Shown piece after piece: positions 10,911 to 22,016 of a DNA stretch of 64,000 nucleotides (positions within the stretch are counted from its first letter, which is position 1; every line of letters starts with the position of its first letter). The notes under the pieces were generated by a model, which had not been told where the DNA came from, did no database searches, and worked only from the letters and a program-made list of their open reading frames with translations. A program made the translations under genes and the position numbers. The stretch is taken from positions 11,241,501 through 11,305,500 of the forward strand of contig JAUIMM010000121.1 in NCBI GenBank assembly GCA_031769625.1, read 5' to 3'. Source of the DNA: Taudactylus pleione. Lineage: Eukaryota; Chordata; Amphibia; Anura; Myobatrachidae.

Positions 10911-11190
10911 GTCACAGATATACCTAGCAGAATGTGCTTAGTGCAGTAGTCCAAGTTCATCCCAGGTACACATGTATAGGCTAAGGTACTGATGTGTGTG
11001 TGTAACGCAGGTGTTGGTGCTGGAAAGTGGTAAGTCCACAAGTGGTATGTTTAACTAGTTTTAGATTTATTATAATCTGGTAGAACAAGTAACAAATGAT
11101 ACAGAGATATCAAAGGTGAAACAGAGGTAGGGAATCTGTGTGGAATATAGCAGCTGGAGTTTAGGGTAATGCTAGGTGTTGTAGTGCACC
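10905..11190. repeat. Dispersed repeat, second copy at 27980-28140
   Basis: The sequence following the minisatellite (AAAGCTGTCACAGATAT, then TTAGTGCAGTAGTCC, then CCCAGGTACACAT and GCAGGTGTTGGTGCTGG) recurs in order at about 27980-28120. Identity and ends of the parent element are not clear; an LTR or non-autonomous element are both possible. Confidence 0.6.
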
Positions 11191-11311
11191 AGGCGTGAGA
11201 TGGCAGATGGTAACCCTGGTATCCTACTATATATTTATGGATATTTGTAGTGGTATAGGGCGCTTCAAGTTATGTTTGAGCATTGAAATGGCTCTGGTCA
11301 TGGTGAGTCTC

Positions 11312-11487
11312 AGGGGTAAATTTACTAAAGTGAGAGCCTTTAGAACTCGAGATGTTGCCCATAGCAACCAATCAGATTTTAGCTATTATCTTCTAGAAGG
11401 TGCTAGTTAAATGTTAAGTACAATCTGATTGGTTGCTATGGGCAACAGATCCACTTCTAAAATGCTCACTTTAGTAAATATACCCCT
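11312..11487. mobile_element. Palindromic MITE
   Basis: Begins AGGGGTAAATTTACTAAAG and ends with CTTTAGTAAATATACCCCT; the inner arms TTGCCCATAGCAACCAATC and GATTGGTTGCTATGGGCAA are exact reverse complements. No coding capacity. Confidence 0.85.
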
Positions 11488-11605
11488 CAGAGTCCATTCT
11501 GTCATCATGGAAGCAGTCAGGGGCTGGCTGGCAACTTTTGGCCTGGGGGGCAGACACGAGTAAGTGGCCCGATTTCTCCACCAGCGCATTGCAATGGAGA
11601 AAAGA

Positions 11606-11800
11606 CACCATCAGATCAGGGAATATCACAGTGACTGCCATATAATGCAGAGAGGTTCGCAGGCACCATCAGATCAGGGAGTGTCGCAGTGACTGCCATA
11701 TAATGCAGAGAGGTTCACAGGGACCATCAGATCAGGGAGTGTCGCAGTGACTGCCATATAATGCAGAGAGGTTCTCAGTGACCACCTGATCAGGGAGTGT
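11606..11800. repeat. ~58-bp tandem repeat, three to four copies
   Basis: Successive copies of a unit beginning CCATCAGATCAGGGAGTGTC and ending GCAGAGAGGTTC.AGG. The last copies are more divergent. It lies just inside a CAGGGGCTGGCTGG sequence at about 11518 that resembles a hAT end, but I did not find the matching right end. Confidence 0.8.
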
Positions 11801-12384
11801 TGTAATGGCTGCCAGATAACGCAGTAATCACCAGATTATGCAGAAATCATCAGTGACCCACATATAACACAGGTATTATGAATATACAGTAGCCCTCACA
11901 CACAATAATAATACCCCCCCCCACATTCACGCACATTATTACATCACCCCCAGCACTGACAGTATTAAAACACCCCATCCCCCCAAAGATAAAAATAACT
12001 ACAGCCCCCCATTGCATAAGTATTCCAACACCCCCCTTCCCTCTCAAATGTCATTTAAACATGTAGTCCTCCACTGGCACTTACCTGCCTGGAAGGCTGC
12101 TCTGTCTCTGGTCCCTGCGGAGCTCCAGGGTACAGGAAGAGATGACACAGACAGGATAGACCAGTGAAGGGGCGGAGACTCGTGGTGAGGGGGCGGGGTC
12201 TTCAGCAGGGACAGGAGGTGATGGATTAATAGTCAGTCAGGGTAGGAGAGGGGGCGGGGCCTTCTGGTGAGGGTGCGGGGCCTTAGCCAGGGAGAAACTT
12301 TATTTTAATGTTGTGTTTTTTTTTACACATTTCTTTACAGGTGAACTACATGTGACATTGAGCCCTTAATGCCCCGCATGCTGG
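11801..12384. other. No gene recognised
   Basis: Low-complexity C-rich and GGGGCGGGG-rich sequence. No supported frame. Confidence 0.4.
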
Positions 12385-12860
12385 TACTTCTGGTTCTCCA
12401 AATACCAGCATGTGGGGGGAGGCCTGCTGGGACCTGTAAAGACAATGTGAAATATTCTAATTTTGACACACTACACCTACACTATCAACCCACCACCCAC
12501 AGCCCAGGGGAGGCGGGGATAGCCCCAGGCTATCAGCCTAGGACAGGGGTGCCCTGGAGAGGGGAACCCCTTTATTGGAGGAGTCCCCAACTCCCCAGGG
12601 ATCCCTGGCCTGGGCTGACTAGCGGACAGGGCTGATGCTGTGGCTGGGGGGCCTGGTGAAAGGGCTCCCTTGGCTGTGGCATCAGTCCCCCACTAGAAAG
12701 GGCCCAGAGCTGGTTTTAAATATATGGTGAACCTCATGCAAATATTTTATCCATATATTTGAAATCAGGTCTGCCTGGTGCTGGTTCTTAAATTACAGTG
12801 GAACCCTACACATTTTTTTTCCCTGCAAGTTTAAGAACCAGGACAGGCTGATAAGTCCGG
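12385..12860. repeat. Dispersed repeat, relative at 50600-50930
   Basis: Shares an ordered series of blocks with 50600-50930: GCATGCTGG, a CTGGGAC block, GAGAGGGG.ACCCCTTTATTGG, GGATCCC.GGCCTGGGCTGA and CTAG. It contains internal ACCAG/CTGGT pairs. No coding capacity. Confidence 0.65.
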
Positions 12861-13308
12861 GGCTGGTTAGTCTTTTTGGGGGGGACCTCATGTAATTTTT
12901 TTTTAAATAATTAAAAATAATTTAACAAGTAAAAAAAAAAAAAAAAAAAAAAACAACACAAATCACAATGATTTGTGTATGTTTCAGCCAAACTAGCAGA
13001 TCATGAGGTGAGTGTTTAAAACGTCAATTTGGCAGAGAGTTTGCAGGCATCTCGTTCGAGATTCTCATCTCAATTCTTTGTAAAATTGCGAGATGTATCT
13101 TTTAGGTGAAAAGTACTTCAGAGTTGGGCCGATGGTGGGAAGATTCGAGTTTGCGAACTCTCCCGAGTTTTGCGAGTGAGATGAGAGAAATCTCTCTGTA
13201 ACTCACCTGACTTTGCCTTTAGTAAATTTGCCAGATGAAAAACATGCCTAAACTCACCCAAGATTGTCATCTCGACCAAACTTGATTCTTAGTAAATTTA
13301 CCCCTAAG
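12861..13308. other. No gene; MITE-like block
   Basis: Contains a poly-A run (about 12930-12954) and then several AGTAAATTTAC/GTAAATTT motifs ending in TTACCCCTAAG, of the same style as the MITE at 11312. Ends not resolved. Confidence 0.4.
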
Positions 13309-13341
13309 TCTCTTGTTAAAGTCCAATAGTTGATAGACTTT
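13309..13341 (-). pseudogene. Downstream scrap of the copia relic
   Basis: When the Gypsy element and one copy of CTTT are mentally removed, the minus-strand frame runs from LGYCHQSK on the right flank into VYQLLDFNKR here, matching the GY...SKGYRL-type pattern after copia integrase. The relic stops at a MITE-like block to the left. Confidence 0.65.
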
Positions 13342-13948
13342 TGTAACACGACCGGATTAGGGGTCCCTCTCTTGGGGTAGATGGACTCCCTTTTCACACA
13401 CACAGCAGCCGGAAAAATAGTACACCAGTCTGGAGTGTCATACTAGCTGGTCGGTACCAGTCCTTATTGTGCAGCGTAAAAGGAAAACAAAACATAAAAA
13501 TAAACGCTAGCCCGTCTAAGCGCTAACTAGACAAGAGGTTTCCTCTAAAGAAATAGTGGGGCCTACTGCCTCCACCATCAACACAAGCGTATGCACAAAA
13601 CTTACAGGTAGTTTTCACCAAGTGTCTCTGAGCCAGCCAGTCTGCTTGCTCTCCCAGGTATGAGACACCAGCTTACAATCACACACAGCCTATATCAGCC
13701 AGTTCCAGGTGCAGACCATAATGAGCCTGCTAACAGGCCAAAAAGGCCAAAACCTGGAGTGGCCAGTGGATGGAGCCCTCTCTCTCCTCACATCCACACC
13801 CCCAAGACCCAAACCGGCTTTTCAAAAAGCCAACACTCAAATCTGCTTCACTGCAGACTTTTTTCCTGGGGTTTTTTTAGAACACATTGGTCAAAAACCT
13901 AGGGCAAATGTATCTACCACTGACCACTTTACCAGTGTTCCTATCACA
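13342..13948 (-). repeat. 3' LTR of the Gypsy element
   Basis: 607 bases starting TGTAACACGACCGGATTAG on the plus strand and ending ATCACA, nearly identical to 18334-18942. Because the element is on the minus strand, this is the downstream LTR. Confidence 0.93.
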
Positions 13949-13962
13949 TATCCCTCCCCTTT
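13949..13962 (-). other. Polypurine tract of the Gypsy element
   Basis: Read on the minus strand this is AAAGGGGAGGGATA, directly against the 3' LTR, the expected site for priming plus-strand DNA synthesis. Confidence 0.85.
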
Positions 13963-15350
13963 GTTTCAGCCTGTGGGGCGGAACAACTGAAGCCCCCAAG
14001 CAATGAACGTGTGACAACGCGTCTGCATTGGCCATCTGGCCTGTGTTCTACTGAAGATTTAAAGGTTTGTAGTGCCAGGAACCATCTCGTTATTCTTGCG
14101 TTACAGTCCTTGTTTTCTGACATCCATTTCAGAGGGGCATGGTCAGTAATCAGTTTGAACTTTCTTCCCACCAAATAGTACCTGAGAGTTTCTAACGCCC
14201 ATTTTATGTCCAAAGCTTCCTTCTCCACTGTGGCATAGTTTCTCTCATGTATATTCAATTTCCTGCTTAGGTAAAAAATAGGGTGTTCCTCACCCTCTTT
14301 GCTTTGGAACAGGACCACTCTGATGCCTACACCGGATGCATCGGTTTGTACCACAAACTCTTTGATAAAATCAGGGGTCACCAGAACAGGTTGGGAACAT
14401 AAGGCAGTTTTTAATTCTTGGAAAGCTTTCTCCATTTCAGGACCCCATTCCACCATGATTTTTTGTTTGCCCTTGGTAAGGTCAGCAAGTGGGACCGCAA
14501 TGGTGGCAAAACTGGGTATGAACCTCCTATAGTATCCAGTGATCCCCAAGAAGGCTCTCACCTGCTTCTTATTGAGGGGTCGTGGCCAGTTCTGTATTGC
14601 CTCAATGTTATTGAGCTGTGGTTTTATCAAACCTCTGCCAATGGTGTATCCCAGATATTTTACTTCCTCCATCCCTAGACAACATTTTTTCGGTTTGGCT
14701 GTCAAACCTGCTTTAAAGATGGAGTCTAACACTGCCTGTACTCTGGGTAAGTGAGACTACCAATCAGGACTATGTATGACCACATCATCCAGATAAGCTG
14801 CAGCATATCGTCTATGGGGTCTTAGAATCCAATCCATCATTCTTTGAAAGGTAGCAGGTGCCCCATGTAGGCCAAAGGGTAACATCTTGTAATGAAACAA
14901 ACCTTCTGGTGCAGAAAAAGCTGTTTTTTCTTTGGCGTTTTTGGTTAATGGCACTCGCCAATACCCTTTGGTTAGGTCCAGAGTGGTTAAATATCTTGCT
15001 GTCCCCAGCCTTTCAATTAGTTCATCCAACCTTGGCATCAGGTAGGCATCGAATTTTGAAACACTGCTCAGCTTTCGGAAGTCATTACAAAAACGCACAC
15101 TCCCATCGGGCTTTGGAATCAACACAATGGGATTGGACCACTCACTATGTGATTCTTCAATTACCCCCGATTCTAAAATTTTTTAAATTTCCTTTGACAC
15201 AGACTCTCTTTGGGCTTCGGGCAACCTATAGGGCTTTAGGTTAACTTTAACCCACGGGTCAGTGACTATGTCATGTTTGATGACCGTGGTTTTTCCTGGC
15301 AGATCAGAAAACAGTACAGTATTTCTGATCAAAATTTCCTTGACCTCTTG
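13963..15350 (-). pseudogene. pol: Gypsy reverse transcriptase and RNase H region
   Basis: The RT begins near 15300 and has the motif LIPKPDGSVRFCNDFRKL, the motif A segment LTTLDLTKGYW, LPFGLHGAPATFQRMM and the active-site motif YLDD (AYLDDVVIHS). It is followed by the thumb/connection motif ALLGITGYYRRFIP-like (here RAFLGITGYYRRFIP) and RNase H residues in QTDASG, VEKEALD and ITDHAPLKW. All is in one frame, broken by a TAA near 15184 and a TAG at 14757-14759. The RNase H end lies close to the 3' LTR. It is last in the polyprotein, after integrase, which is opposite to most Gypsy elements. Confidence 0.9.
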
Positions 15351-16660
15351 CTGTTGACTGGCTGACAGGGTTTTGCCACTGTCACTTCGGGTACCACGGG
15401 ACCTGGGTTTACTGGAGGGGCTTGGATGGCTGACAGTGCTGCTCTATCCTTCAAGGGTTTTATCAGGTTCACATGATATATCTGTTCTGGTTTTTTTTCC
15501 CCCGGCTGGTAAACTTTATAGTTGACCTGTCCCACTTTTTCTAAGATCTCAAAGGGCCCTTGCCACTTAGCCAACAGTTTACTTTCTACCGTGGGAAGCA
15601 ACACCAACACTCTGTCCCCAGGAGCAAAGTTTCTTAACCGTGCATTGCGGTTATATACCCTCTTCTGTGCTACTTGGGCCTGTTCCAAGTGCTCCTTAAC
15701 TATCGGCACTACAGCTGCAATTCTCTCTTGCATCTGTGAAACATGTTCAATCACTGTTTTATAAGGACTGGGCTGCCCTTCCCACGTCTCCTTGGCAACG
15801 TCTAGTATCCATCTTGGATGTCTCCCACATAACAAGTCGAAAGGTGAAAACCCGGTGGAGGATTGGGGAACCTCTCTTATGGCCAACAGCAGATAAGGTA
15901 ACAAATAATCCCAATCTTTACCATCTTTGTCGACTACTTTCCTTAACATATGTTTTAAGGTCTTGTTAAACCTCTCGACCAAACCATGGGTTTGGGGGGT
16001 GATAAACTGAGGTCCTTAACTGGTTAATCTTAAACAGGTGGCACAACTCCTTCATAACTTTAGACATGTACGGGGTACCCTGGTCAGTTAGTATCTCCTT
16101 AGGTATTCCCAACCTGCTAACAACATGGACCAGCTCTCTTGCAATGGACTTGGTTGACGTATTGTGTAGCGGTATCGCTTCTGGGTATCTGGTAGAGTAG
16201 TCCAGACTTACCAGAATATATTGATGTCCCCGAGCAGACTTCAACAAGGGTCCCACCAAGTCCATAGCTATTCTTTCAAATGGTACCTATATAATTGGTA
16301 GTGGGACTAGAGGACTTTTGAAATGTGGTCTGGGAGCATGGTACTGGCATTCAGGGCAGGAGGCGCAAAAGTCAGATATGTCTTTATGGACACTGGGCCA
16401 AAAAACCTCTGCATGATTCGCTCAGTGGTTTTCTCTACCCCTAGGTGGCCTGCCGTTATTAGACCATGGGCCAGATCTAACACTGTTCTCCTGTAAGCTT
16501 TGGGGACTATTAATTGTTCCACAATATCCTCCCCTTTCTTAGTCATCTGATACAACAGATCCTGACATATTACCATGTGAGGATACGTCAAGGGACTATT
16601 GGGATCTATGGGTTTACCATTGACCACCTTGACATTCTCCCTGGCTTTCACCAGAGTCAT
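15329..16660 (-). pseudogene. pol: Gypsy integrase region
   Basis: The zinc-binding part is seen as HLGVEKTTERIM and, one frame over, DFCASCPECQ, so a frameshift lies between them. The core domain has DLVGPL and LVSLDYSTRYPEA (first acidic residue), LTDQGTPYMS (second) and VERFNKTLKHML (third), with another frameshift around 15980-16000 just before the third. A C-terminal chromodomain-less tail with RVLVLLP and KWQGPFEILEKVG follows. In this element integrase sits between protease and reverse transcriptase. Confidence 0.88.
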
Positions 16661-17132
16661 TTATCTGCTCTACAGCAAAGACCTCTCTTCTGACCTCTAA
16701 ATCCAGCAGACGATCAATGGGCTCTACAACACTTGGCGAGCCACCATCACGCTCCGCATTCTCTAGTTCGCCAATCATGCTAGAAAATGGGAACATCTCT
16801 GTCTCTGCCACTACATCAGTCACCCTTTCAGACGAGGCAGAGTGATTTACCACTGTGCAAAACCGGCTTTCCCACAACTTCCAGAAGTGAGCAAAGTCTC
16901 TTCCCAATATCACATCATACATTAAGCCCGGTACCAAACCCACAGAGACTACCGCGGAACCACATGGCGTCTCGATGTTCACTTCGGCAGTAATATAATA
17001 CAGAGTATCCCCATGTATGCATATCACACCAACAGTTTTTCCCTTATGCTTCAAAGGGTTCACCAGCTCAGTTCTGAAAAGTGTAACCAGGCTACCAGAG
17101 TCTAACAGAGCCTCTACTCGGTTACCTTCCAC
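16614..17132 (-). pseudogene. Gypsy aspartic protease region
   Basis: The retropepsin signature is ALLDSGSLVTL near the start, with the conserved YDVILGRDF hydrophobic-hydrophobic-Gly motif about 70 residues later. The frame continues into a linker toward integrase. Family role is cleavage of the polyprotein. This segment is in a different frame from the following zinc-binding domain. Confidence 0.85.
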
Positions 17133-17216
17133 AGTGAGTACACACAGGTGTTTATCTGTCTCAGTCTGCGGTTGACAGAAGCAGTATCACATTGCATGGG
17201 TACAGAGGTAAGTGAA

Positions 17217-18185
17217 CAATTAGCTGCTATATGTCCAAAGCCACCACATCAGAAACATTGAGTCATATTAATGGCCAGTCTTTTGCGGGGTAGGAACCTT
17301 CCTGGCCTGGCAGGCCTGTCTTCAGGTTCCCCACCCTCAGTCTTAGGCACATTCCACTGCCCAGCACCCTTCTCCCCAAGAACAGTCTTACCATTGTTGA
17401 TGGGAGTTCGCCATTGGGGCTCGGTGGGGCAGACTCATCAGCTCCTCAGCCACCACGTACCTCTCCACCAGTTCAACTAACTGGTCTGTGGACTTAGGAT
17501 CGGCATGGCTCACCCACTTGCGCAAGGATGCAGGTAGGGATTGCAGATACTGGTCCATCATGACTCGTTCGACGATTTGTGGTCCTGTCAGCGTCCCGGG
17601 CTGTAGCCACTTGGTGGATAGATGGACAAGGTCGTGCATCTGTGAGCGTGGAGGTCTGTCCATTTGGAACTTCCAGCGGTGGACTTGTTGGGCACGAACA
17701 AAGGTTGTGACTCCCAAGCGAGTTAGGCTCTCCCGTTTTAATTTCACATAGTCCTTTGCATCGGCCAGGCATAAATTGTAATAGGCCTTTTGTGGCTCCC
17801 CAGACAGGAAAGATGCCACCAGACTTGCCCATTGCTCCTTGGGCCAACTCTCCCTTTCGGCTGTTCTCTCAAATGCGGTGAGATATGCCTCCACATCATT
17901 GCCCGAAGTCATCTTTTGTAGGAAGTGACTTGCTTGTATGGAGTGAGTGGTGGTGGGACGACCAGTGAGAGCATCTTCAGACTGGGCTACTAGGTGTTGT
18001 ACCACCTCTTTTAGGGCCTGGCTGTTTTCCACTAAGGCCTGGTGGGTTTCCTCGATGGTGACTTGTTGATGCCTCTGGGCTGTCTCCAAGGCCAACAGTT
18101 GCACCTGGGTGGACTCTTGCTGAGCTCTGGTAGCTTCCTGCTGAGCGGCCGTAGCCAGAAGCAAGGCTTTTACAACGTCCTCCAT
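17217..18185 (-). pseudogene. gag: Gypsy gag with SCAN-like segment and broken zinc knuckle
   Basis: The frame opens at 18185 with a long Gln/Ala/Glu-rich coiled coil (about residues 1-75), then a capsid-like helical region (SHFLQKMTSGNDVEAYL) and a segment VMMDQYLQSLPASLRKWV...LVELVERYV that has the pattern of a SCAN domain, a vertebrate dimerisation module thought to derive from Gmr1-like gag. The 265-codon frame stops at 17388. A CCHC knuckle (C-F-stop-C, then GHIAANC) follows in another frame at about 17217-17258, with a TGA inside the motif. Gag forms the particle in which reverse transcription occurs; this copy cannot be expressed whole. Confidence 0.85.
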
Positions 18186-18309
18186 TTTACCTCCAGGTGC
18201 TGGTTGGAAGCTGAACCTTGCCTCGCTGATGCCACCTTCAGGGATTCAATAATCACGTGTCTGCCCCTTTAAATTTTAAAAGACAAATTTTTCTTGCTGC
18301 ACTTTTCAG

Positions 18310-18332
18310 TGTGTGCCCGCATTCATCACCAA
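18310..18332 (-). other. Putative tRNA primer-binding site
   Basis: On the minus strand, two bases after the 5' LTR, the sequence starts TGGTGATGAATGCGGGCAC. TGG is the complement of a tRNA CCA end and the distance is right. I cannot assign the tRNA. Confidence 0.5.
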
Positions 18333-18333
18333 T

Positions 18334-18942
18334 TGTAACAGGACCGGATTAGAGGGTCCCTCTCTTGGGGTAGATGGACTCCCTCTTCACACACACAGCA
18401 GCCGGAAAAATAGTACACCAGTCTGGAGTGTCATACTAGCTGGTCGGTACCAGTCCTTATTGTGCAGCGTAAAAGGAAAACAAAACATAAAAATAAACGC
18501 TAGCCTGTCTGGGCGCTAACTAGACAAGAGGTTCCCTCTCTAAAGAAATAGTGGGGCCTACTGCCTCCACCATCAACACAAGCGTATGCACAAAACTTAC
18601 AGGTAGTTTTCACCAAGTGTCTCTGAGCCAGCCAGTCTGCTTGCTCTCCCAGGTATGAGACACCAGCTTACAATCACACACAGCCTATATCAGCCAGTTC
18701 CAGGTGCAGACCCTAATGAGCCTGCTAACAGGCCAAAAAGGCCAAAACCTGGAGTGGCCAGTGGATGGAGAATTCCCTTTCCTCACATCCACACCCCCAA
18801 GACCCAAACCGGCTTTTCAAAAAGCCGACACTCAAATCTGCTTCCCTGCAGACTTTTCTCCTGGGGTTTTTTAGAACACATAGGTCAAAAACCTAGGACA
18901 AATGTATCTATCACTGACCACTTTACCAGTGTTCCCATCACA
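18334..18942 (-). repeat. 5' LTR of the Gypsy element
   Basis: 609 bases, plus strand TGTAACAGGACCGGATTAG to ATCACA. It pairs with 13342-13948. Small differences from the other LTR include CTCTTCA for CTTTTCA and GAATTCC for GCCCTCT. Confidence 0.93.
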
Positions 18943-19855
18943 CTTTGCTTTGATGACAGTATCCAAGCATGATACATTGAAGTATTTGAATGAAATAAAG
19001 CTAGTCTTCTCCCCTTGAGTACATGAGTGTAAGCTCTACTTCCAAACACACTTAGATGGCTGATATTTGACTATTTACCTGTCCATGCTTCCAATAGTGT
19101 AATCTCCTTGACTGCCACTGTAGGGGAAATGCTCTTAAGCTAAACAGCTTTTCTTACTGCTTCAGCCCAAACTTCTTATCAAAATTTGAATCATACAGCA
19201 TAGCTCTGGTTCTCTCACTGACGTGATTTTGTTCTGGTGTATAAACAATAATTAGCTGATACTAGAAGCCATTTTTTTAGTTACTTGGTTAGTTCTCTAT
19301 TCTCCACAGTCATCAGATCAGATCTCAGAACTTTCAGCTTCTGACATGTTTGGTTCTCAACAAGATTCTTATACACTTTGATGTTACTTCACTTTTGTTC
19401 TTCAAAAAATAAACATGTGTCATCATTGTAGCATCATCGATGAGTGTTATGAAGTGATGCCTGTCAACCTCCATTGGTCCACACGCGTACTAGCTCCAGT
19501 GGCGCTTGTGCTCTGGATGCAAACTTAGGCAAGGTGCAACGTGTCTGCTTACCCTTCACACAGCTCTTACATGCTGGTCTTTTAGGATTGTCCTCTTATA
19601 TCTCAGTCACCATATCACTCTGAAGCTTTGTACTTCGTCATAGCCTAGATGCCACAACCACCTATGCCACAGTTCCATTGGTTGGGTGGACACCTCAGAG
19701 ACATGGCACTCTCCAGTATCAAGGGTGTATAGCTGTTGGTTCTGAGTAGCTGCAGCAATAACAGTCTCTATGGTTGTACACAATGCACCAACCCTTTGCA
19801 AATTGAACTCTGTATCCTCTCAGCTCTAGAACATTCACAGCAATCAGGTTGGTTC
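18943..19855 (-). pseudogene. Ty1/copia polyprotein relic: GAG-pre-integrase and integrase
   Basis: Minus-strand translation in shifting frames shows, from high to low coordinate, VNVLELRGYRVQFAKG, ELWHRWLWHLGY (the GAG-pre-integrase motif), a KGKQTRC segment, KLKVLRSDL (integrase core) and YTPEQNHVSERTRA followed by MLYDSNFDKKF (end of the integrase core). All are hallmarks of Ty1/copia elements. Many stops are present. The relic continues left of the Gypsy insertion (13309-13341) and right of the solo LTR (20994 onward). No reverse transcriptase is visible. Confidence 0.85.
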
Positions 19856-20988
19856 TGTCACGCTGGGAGGCAGGTTTCTGAAAGCTGAGGCCTGAGGCTG
19901 CGGGAGGAAACAGAGGCGAGGGGCCTGAATGTATGACCTCCGCATCCACGGGTCTTGGTCGTTGGCGAGACCTAGTCAAAGGTGCGGAATCTAACCCACG
20001 AGATGGTGTTCGCCAGTGACCCCACCAATCGGGATATGGGCTTGAGCTGCACCTCGTAAGCAGGTCGCGGTCCTTTGACTAGGTGACCAAAGCCTGCGGG
20101 AAAAAGGAGAAACAAACACTCGTGGCCCAAAGGGTCGGTGCCAGTAAGAGGCACGTAAGGACAGGGGTGGAACCCCTAGTTCTGGATACTGTACTTGAGG
20201 TACAAGGAAGTGTGCACTACGGACACACTATATTGGGTTGCCGGTCAGAAGGAGTGCACCACGGTGCAATACTGTAGCATGTAGGTAGGGACCACAGAGT
20301 CCAGTAACGAGGTGGGTAGTGGTGCTGAAGCCAGCCAGAGATGATGACACTGGAGAGGTGGGTCCGTATAACTACACTCAGGCTGTGATGGTAAAGCACT
20401 GGTGAAATGGATAGTATTCTGCACACAGGCGCGGGTGGTAACTGACTGGTGGAATGGAGGTATACTGCACACAGGCGAGGTGGTAACGCACTGATGAGAT
20501 GAACGATATAACTGCACACAGGCTGAGATGGTAAAGCACTGGTGAGATAGACGATATAGCTGCACACGGGCTGAGGTGGTAAAGCACTGGTGAGATGGAC
20601 GATATATCTGCACACAGGGATAGATCACTGGAAGCAAGGGAACCTGGAACGAGAGACCACTAGTAACACTAGCAGCGACAATGGTTGTTCAGGCAACTAC
20701 CTGATACACAGGAGCCGGATATATACCCCTGGAAGCCCACTGATTGGTCCACAGCGTCAGCTGACCGGCCAGACTGTCAGGGAAGGAAGGCTAGTCAGAG
20801 AAGGAAGTGTCATGGCGGCGCCCATGACGGAGACTCTGATCCCCGCGCACCAGGCCGCCCGACACACCAGCATCAGGGAGAATGCTCAGCACCTCCCACG
20901 TCGCTGCACCAGCCGCCCGACTGCCCGGGAAGTCAGAGGAAGCCGGCAGGACAGTAAGGGACGGCCAATCCCCGACTGAACTCTGACA
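19856..20988. mobile_element. Solo LTR, about 1.13 kb
   Basis: It begins TGTCACGCTGGG and ends CTCTGACA (TG...CA), and the 5-base sequence GGTTC flanks both sides (19851-19855 and 20989-20993). No internal region or second LTR is present. The frame of the surrounding copia relic resumes across it (VLFVPNL on one side, NVLELRGYRV on the other). Orientation is not certain; an ERV or Gypsy origin is possible. Confidence 0.85.
20380..20620. repeat. ~60-bp tandem repeat inside the solo LTR
   Basis: Four to five imperfect copies of a unit like GGTAAAGCACTGGTGAGAT followed by a GACGATATA...CTGCACACAGG block. Overlapping minus-strand frames (SYIVHLTSALPP-like) are repeat translations. Confidence 0.88.
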
Positions 20989-20993
20989 GGTTC

Positions 20994-21373
20994 CTAGGTT
21001 AGGTACAAACAGTACATCTTCCACATCAGTGACAACTGCTTTGCCTCTCACTCTTGGGCATAGTGTAATTGTCCCGACATAAGCAGTATATAAAACCTTG
21101 TATCCAATGCCTCGGACTCTAGTTTACTCGCACTTATCTTCATACGCCATTTGCTATCCACATGTCATAATCTGTATCTTTTCATGGATTATTGAATAAA
21201 TGTGATTCCACTGCTGGGCCAATTGTCCCTATTACTCTGTTTACATCTTCAGGATTTGGATTGTCATGAGGGGTGCTCTAGACCTTCCACATCTTCTCCC
21301 CATTCAACTGTATATGCATGTAATTCAAATGACATGGTGCTCCCTGCACTGCACATTTCTATTATACATATTG
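20994..21373 (-). pseudogene. Upstream scrap of the copia relic
   Basis: The minus-strand frame VRGKAVVTDVEDVLFVPNL matches the segment just before the GAG-pre-integrase domain of copia elements. Further upstream (to 21373) the similarity is too weak to name. The hAT element starts at 21382. Confidence 0.65.
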
Positions 21374-22016
21374 GAATCAACTAGGGGTGTGCACCGGCCA
21401 CTTTTCGTGTTTTGTGTTTTGGTTTTGGATCTGGATCTTTCTTCGTGTTTTGGATCTGGATTGGTTTTGCCAAAACCACCCTTCCGTGTTTTGGGTTCTG
21501 GGTTTTGTGTTTTGGATCTGTATTTTTTTTTAAAAAAGCATAAAAACAGCTAAAATCACAGAATTTGTTGGTTTCTCTGCTCCTATGCTATTATTAACCT
21601 CAATAACCTTAATTTCCACTCATTTCCAGTCTATTCTGAACACCTCATACCTCACAATAGTGTTTTTATGTCCAAAAGGTTGCACCGAGGTAGCTGGATG
21701 ACTATGCTAAGCGACACGAGTGGGCGGCACAAACACGTGACCCATCTAGGAGTGACACTGCAGTGGCAGACAGGATGGCAGTTAGAAAAACTAGGCCCCA
21801 AACTGTACATAATGCAAAGAAAAAAAAGAAGTGCAAGATGGAATTGTCCTTGGGCCCTCCCACCCACCCTTATGTTGTATAAACAGGACATGCACACTTT
21901 AACAAATCAATCATTTCAGCGCCAGGGTCTGCCACACAACTGTGGCTGAAATGATTGGTTCGTTTGGGCCCCCACAAAACAAGCTGGCAATTAATGTGTC
22001 CCTGCACAAACTGGCT

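Larger units (their letters stand above)
13342..18942 (-). mobile_element. Gmr1-like Ty3/Gypsy LTR retrotransposon, full length, inactive
   Basis: Two ~608-base LTRs (13342-13948 and 18334-18942) bound the element. CTTT lies immediately outside each end, a 4-bp target duplication. Transcription is on the minus strand. A polypurine tract abuts the 3' LTR and a TGG-starting primer site abuts the 5' LTR. Recognisable domains in transcription order are gag with a SCAN-like segment, protease, integrase, reverse transcriptase and RNase H. Integrase ahead of reverse transcriptase is the diagnostic Gmr1 arrangement within Gypsy elements. Stops and frameshifts break the polyprotein. The LTRs differ at roughly twenty positions by eye, so the insertion is moderately old. 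It interrupts a copia relic. Confidence 0.92.

Noticed and set aside
10379..11041. 220-codon minus-strand frame
   Set aside because: Translation of the ~32-bp minisatellite; identical peptides recur with the unit.
20217..20637. Three overlapping minus-strand frames of about 130 and 70 codons
   Set aside because: Read from the 60-bp repeat inside the solo LTR.
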